A DNA stretch of 64,000 nucleotides from Prorocentrum cordatum (taxonomy: Eukaryota; Sar; Dinophyceae; Prorocentrales; Prorocentraceae): contig CAUYUJ010016309.1 of the NCBI GenBank assembly GCA_963575745.1, positions 125,002 to 189,001 on the forward strand. The letters are read 5' to 3'. Of this stretch, positions 62,585 to 64,000 are shown piece by piece; within the stretch, counting starts at the first letter, position 1; each line of letters starts with the position of its first letter. The notes beneath the pieces were generated by a model. The model did not search any database. It worked only from the letters and a program-made list of their open reading frames with translations, and was not told the origin of the DNA. The translations under genes were made by a program, and so were the position numbers.

Positions 62585-63694
62585 TGACATGTGCGGCGAA
62601 GGTGCGCGTTGTCGTGGCGAGAGTCCCATATTGAAAGCCACCCGCCCTCCCTCCCTGACGCTGCTGTCACTTCCAAGCTCCAGGGCCGTGCATGGGGAGG
62701 ACGCCTCCGTCGAAACGCCGGGGCTGCCCTGCCGATGCGCCTGGGAGCGCGACAGGGAGGAGTTGTCTGCACGGAGATCTGGGTTGCGGAGGACGGGGGG
62801 GTGCCTCATCAGCCGCTGGATCACCACCGGTGGTCATCTCGCCTCCGTCTCTCTCGCTCATCTTGCTTGCGGACTCTCGTTGTCCTGCGCCGTCCAGCTT
62901 GCTCTCGTCGTCAGTGGCAGCATCAATTCAGCGCATGCCTCGCCCGAGCCGGGCGGACCCACGGGCGATTCGAGCCATCGGTCTCGCGGCTGGGAAATGA
63001 GGATGAGGAGGGGGATGATGAGGACCAGTGCTAACTCAATACTCATCAACGATGTTGTAATGAGCCCTCCCTCCAAGCTCCCTCTCCGTAAGCCCCACAA
63101 GTGTTCATTTCCATTGAGGGATGTGCCCCGTTGGGAGACAACCGTTTGAAGATCCTAAGCGTACCAGAACACCATTCTGCGGAATCCAACGCCACGAATC
63201 CACTTTGTCTGTTGCAACTTGACGATCCTGCATCGTGCCAGAATACCATTTCTGGGACTTGAACACCGCGAGTCAACGTAATTGTTGCGGCCTGACAAAC
63301 CTGAACCGCTCCAAACAATCAATTCTGGTACGTTAGTCATCGGAGTCCGTGCCACTCTTGCAAACTTTGAAAACGAATTGCGCGCGGCGCTAAGGAAAAA
63401 ACAACACCATTAATCAGTGAAATTCCTTGCACATGGTTAAAACGAATATGTTCGGCGCTACTGCGAAAGCCACATGTTGAGCACCACCCGCCCTGAATCC
63501 GTGAAACATTTGCAATTTTTGACGAGTGTGCGCGGCGCTAGTGCGAGAGGCACATGTTGAAAACCGCCCGCCCTCCATCTGTGAAATTGTTGCCAATGCT
63601 TAAGCCTCATGTTCTTTAAACGGTGAAGAAGTCTCAGACGAAACGCCTGGCCCGCCCTTACGTCTGGCCTCGGGGTGCGCCAGGGAGGAATCAG

Positions 63695-63700
<6 letters not shown>
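62585..63700 (+). repeat. Degenerate dispersed units (about 75-85 bp)
   Basis: GTGCG-CGGCGCTAGTGCGAGAG then ACATGTTGA and CCGCCCGCCCTCC recurs at about 63440 and 63525, with a diverged copy at 62585. A second pair, CCAGAACACCATT/CCAGAATACCATT with AACG(C/T)CACGA, lies at about 63165 and 63240. The words CGA(A)ACGCC and GGGAGG link 62695-62765 and 63630-63690. No gene is recognised. Confidence 0.45.
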
Positions 63701-63739
<39 letters not shown>

Positions 63740-64000
63740 TGTATGTATGTATATATATATATGTATGTGTGTGTATGTATGTATGTATGTTTATATGCAT
63801 GCCTGCATGTATGTATGTATGTATGTATGTATGTATGTATGTATGTATGTATGTATGTATGTATGTATGTATATGCATGCATGCATGCATGCATGCATGC
63901 ATGCATGCATGCATGTATGTATGTATGTATGTATGTATGTATGTATGTATGTATGTATGTATGTATATATTTATGCATCTATGTGTAAATACATACATTC
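63695..64000 (+). repeat. CA, TA, GTAT and GCAT microsatellites
   Basis: (CA)n then (TA)n (63697-63735), followed by (GTAT)n and (GCAT)n blocks to the window end. Tyr/Ile/His/Cys-repeat ORFs are by-products. Confidence 0.95.

Overview
This window is nuclear DNA from a dinoflagellate. The direct evidence is the dinoflagellate spliced-leader (DinoSL) sequence. An exact 22-nt copy lies on the minus strand at 33799-33820, and one-mismatch copies lie at 262-283 and 3131-3152. GC-rich composition, repeat load, GC/GT splice-like junctions and decayed retroelements fit a large-genome dinoflagellate; a Prorocentrum-like species is plausible, but the species cannot be fixed from this sequence. There are no bacterial-type operons, and I recognise no rRNA, tRNA or CRISPR array.

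Layout. 0-4.4 kb: two copies of a block carrying tandem relic spliced leaders, an inverted 18-bp minisatellite, a 12-bp minisatellite, and a decayed gene-like stretch with a nucleotidyltransferase signature. 4.4-7.6 kb: GAG and GAT microsatellites and a degenerate TCTTGGGG minisatellite. 7.76-10.2 kb: a 75-90-bp satellite. 10.5-12.1 kb: short mobile elements, including a 180-bp TA-flanked MITE whose paralogous empty site is about 550 bp downstream. 12.1-15.7 kb: microsatellites. 16.2-21.15 kb: a plus-strand LINE relic (zinc finger, coiled coil, endonuclease, reverse transcriptase, RNase H). 21.5-26.0 kb: microsatellites, a CAGCCT array and a 73-bp satellite. 26.2-33.8 kb: a minus-strand LINE relic whose 5' end is the exact DinoSL; two unrelated short elements sit inside it. 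33.9-34.0 kb: an assembly gap. 34-40 kb: inverted repeats, a perfect 193-bp tandem duplication, opposed minisatellites and a possible split host gene. 40.35-52.24 kb: a decayed Ty1/copia-like LTR retrotransposon (gag, RING-like, protease, integrase, RT, pol tail) bounded by about 218-bp LTR-like repeats. 52.4-58.2 kb: AT-rich palindromes, microsatellites, a Josephin-domain exon with a 100-bp foldback element in its presumed intron, and other foldbacks. 58.7-59.9 kb: an AGT array of about 720 bp. 60-64 kb: a foldback with an internal 11-bp minisatellite, unrecognised ORFs and GTAT/GCAT microsatellites.

Interpretation. Host coding sequence is sparse: one convincing exon (Josephin, 54637-54710) and a few possible ones. 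The window is mainly a record of mobile-element activity: SL-tagged retroposition, LINE and copia decay, and small TIR elements. Most long ORFs here are by-products of stop-free simple repeats and are not listed as genes.
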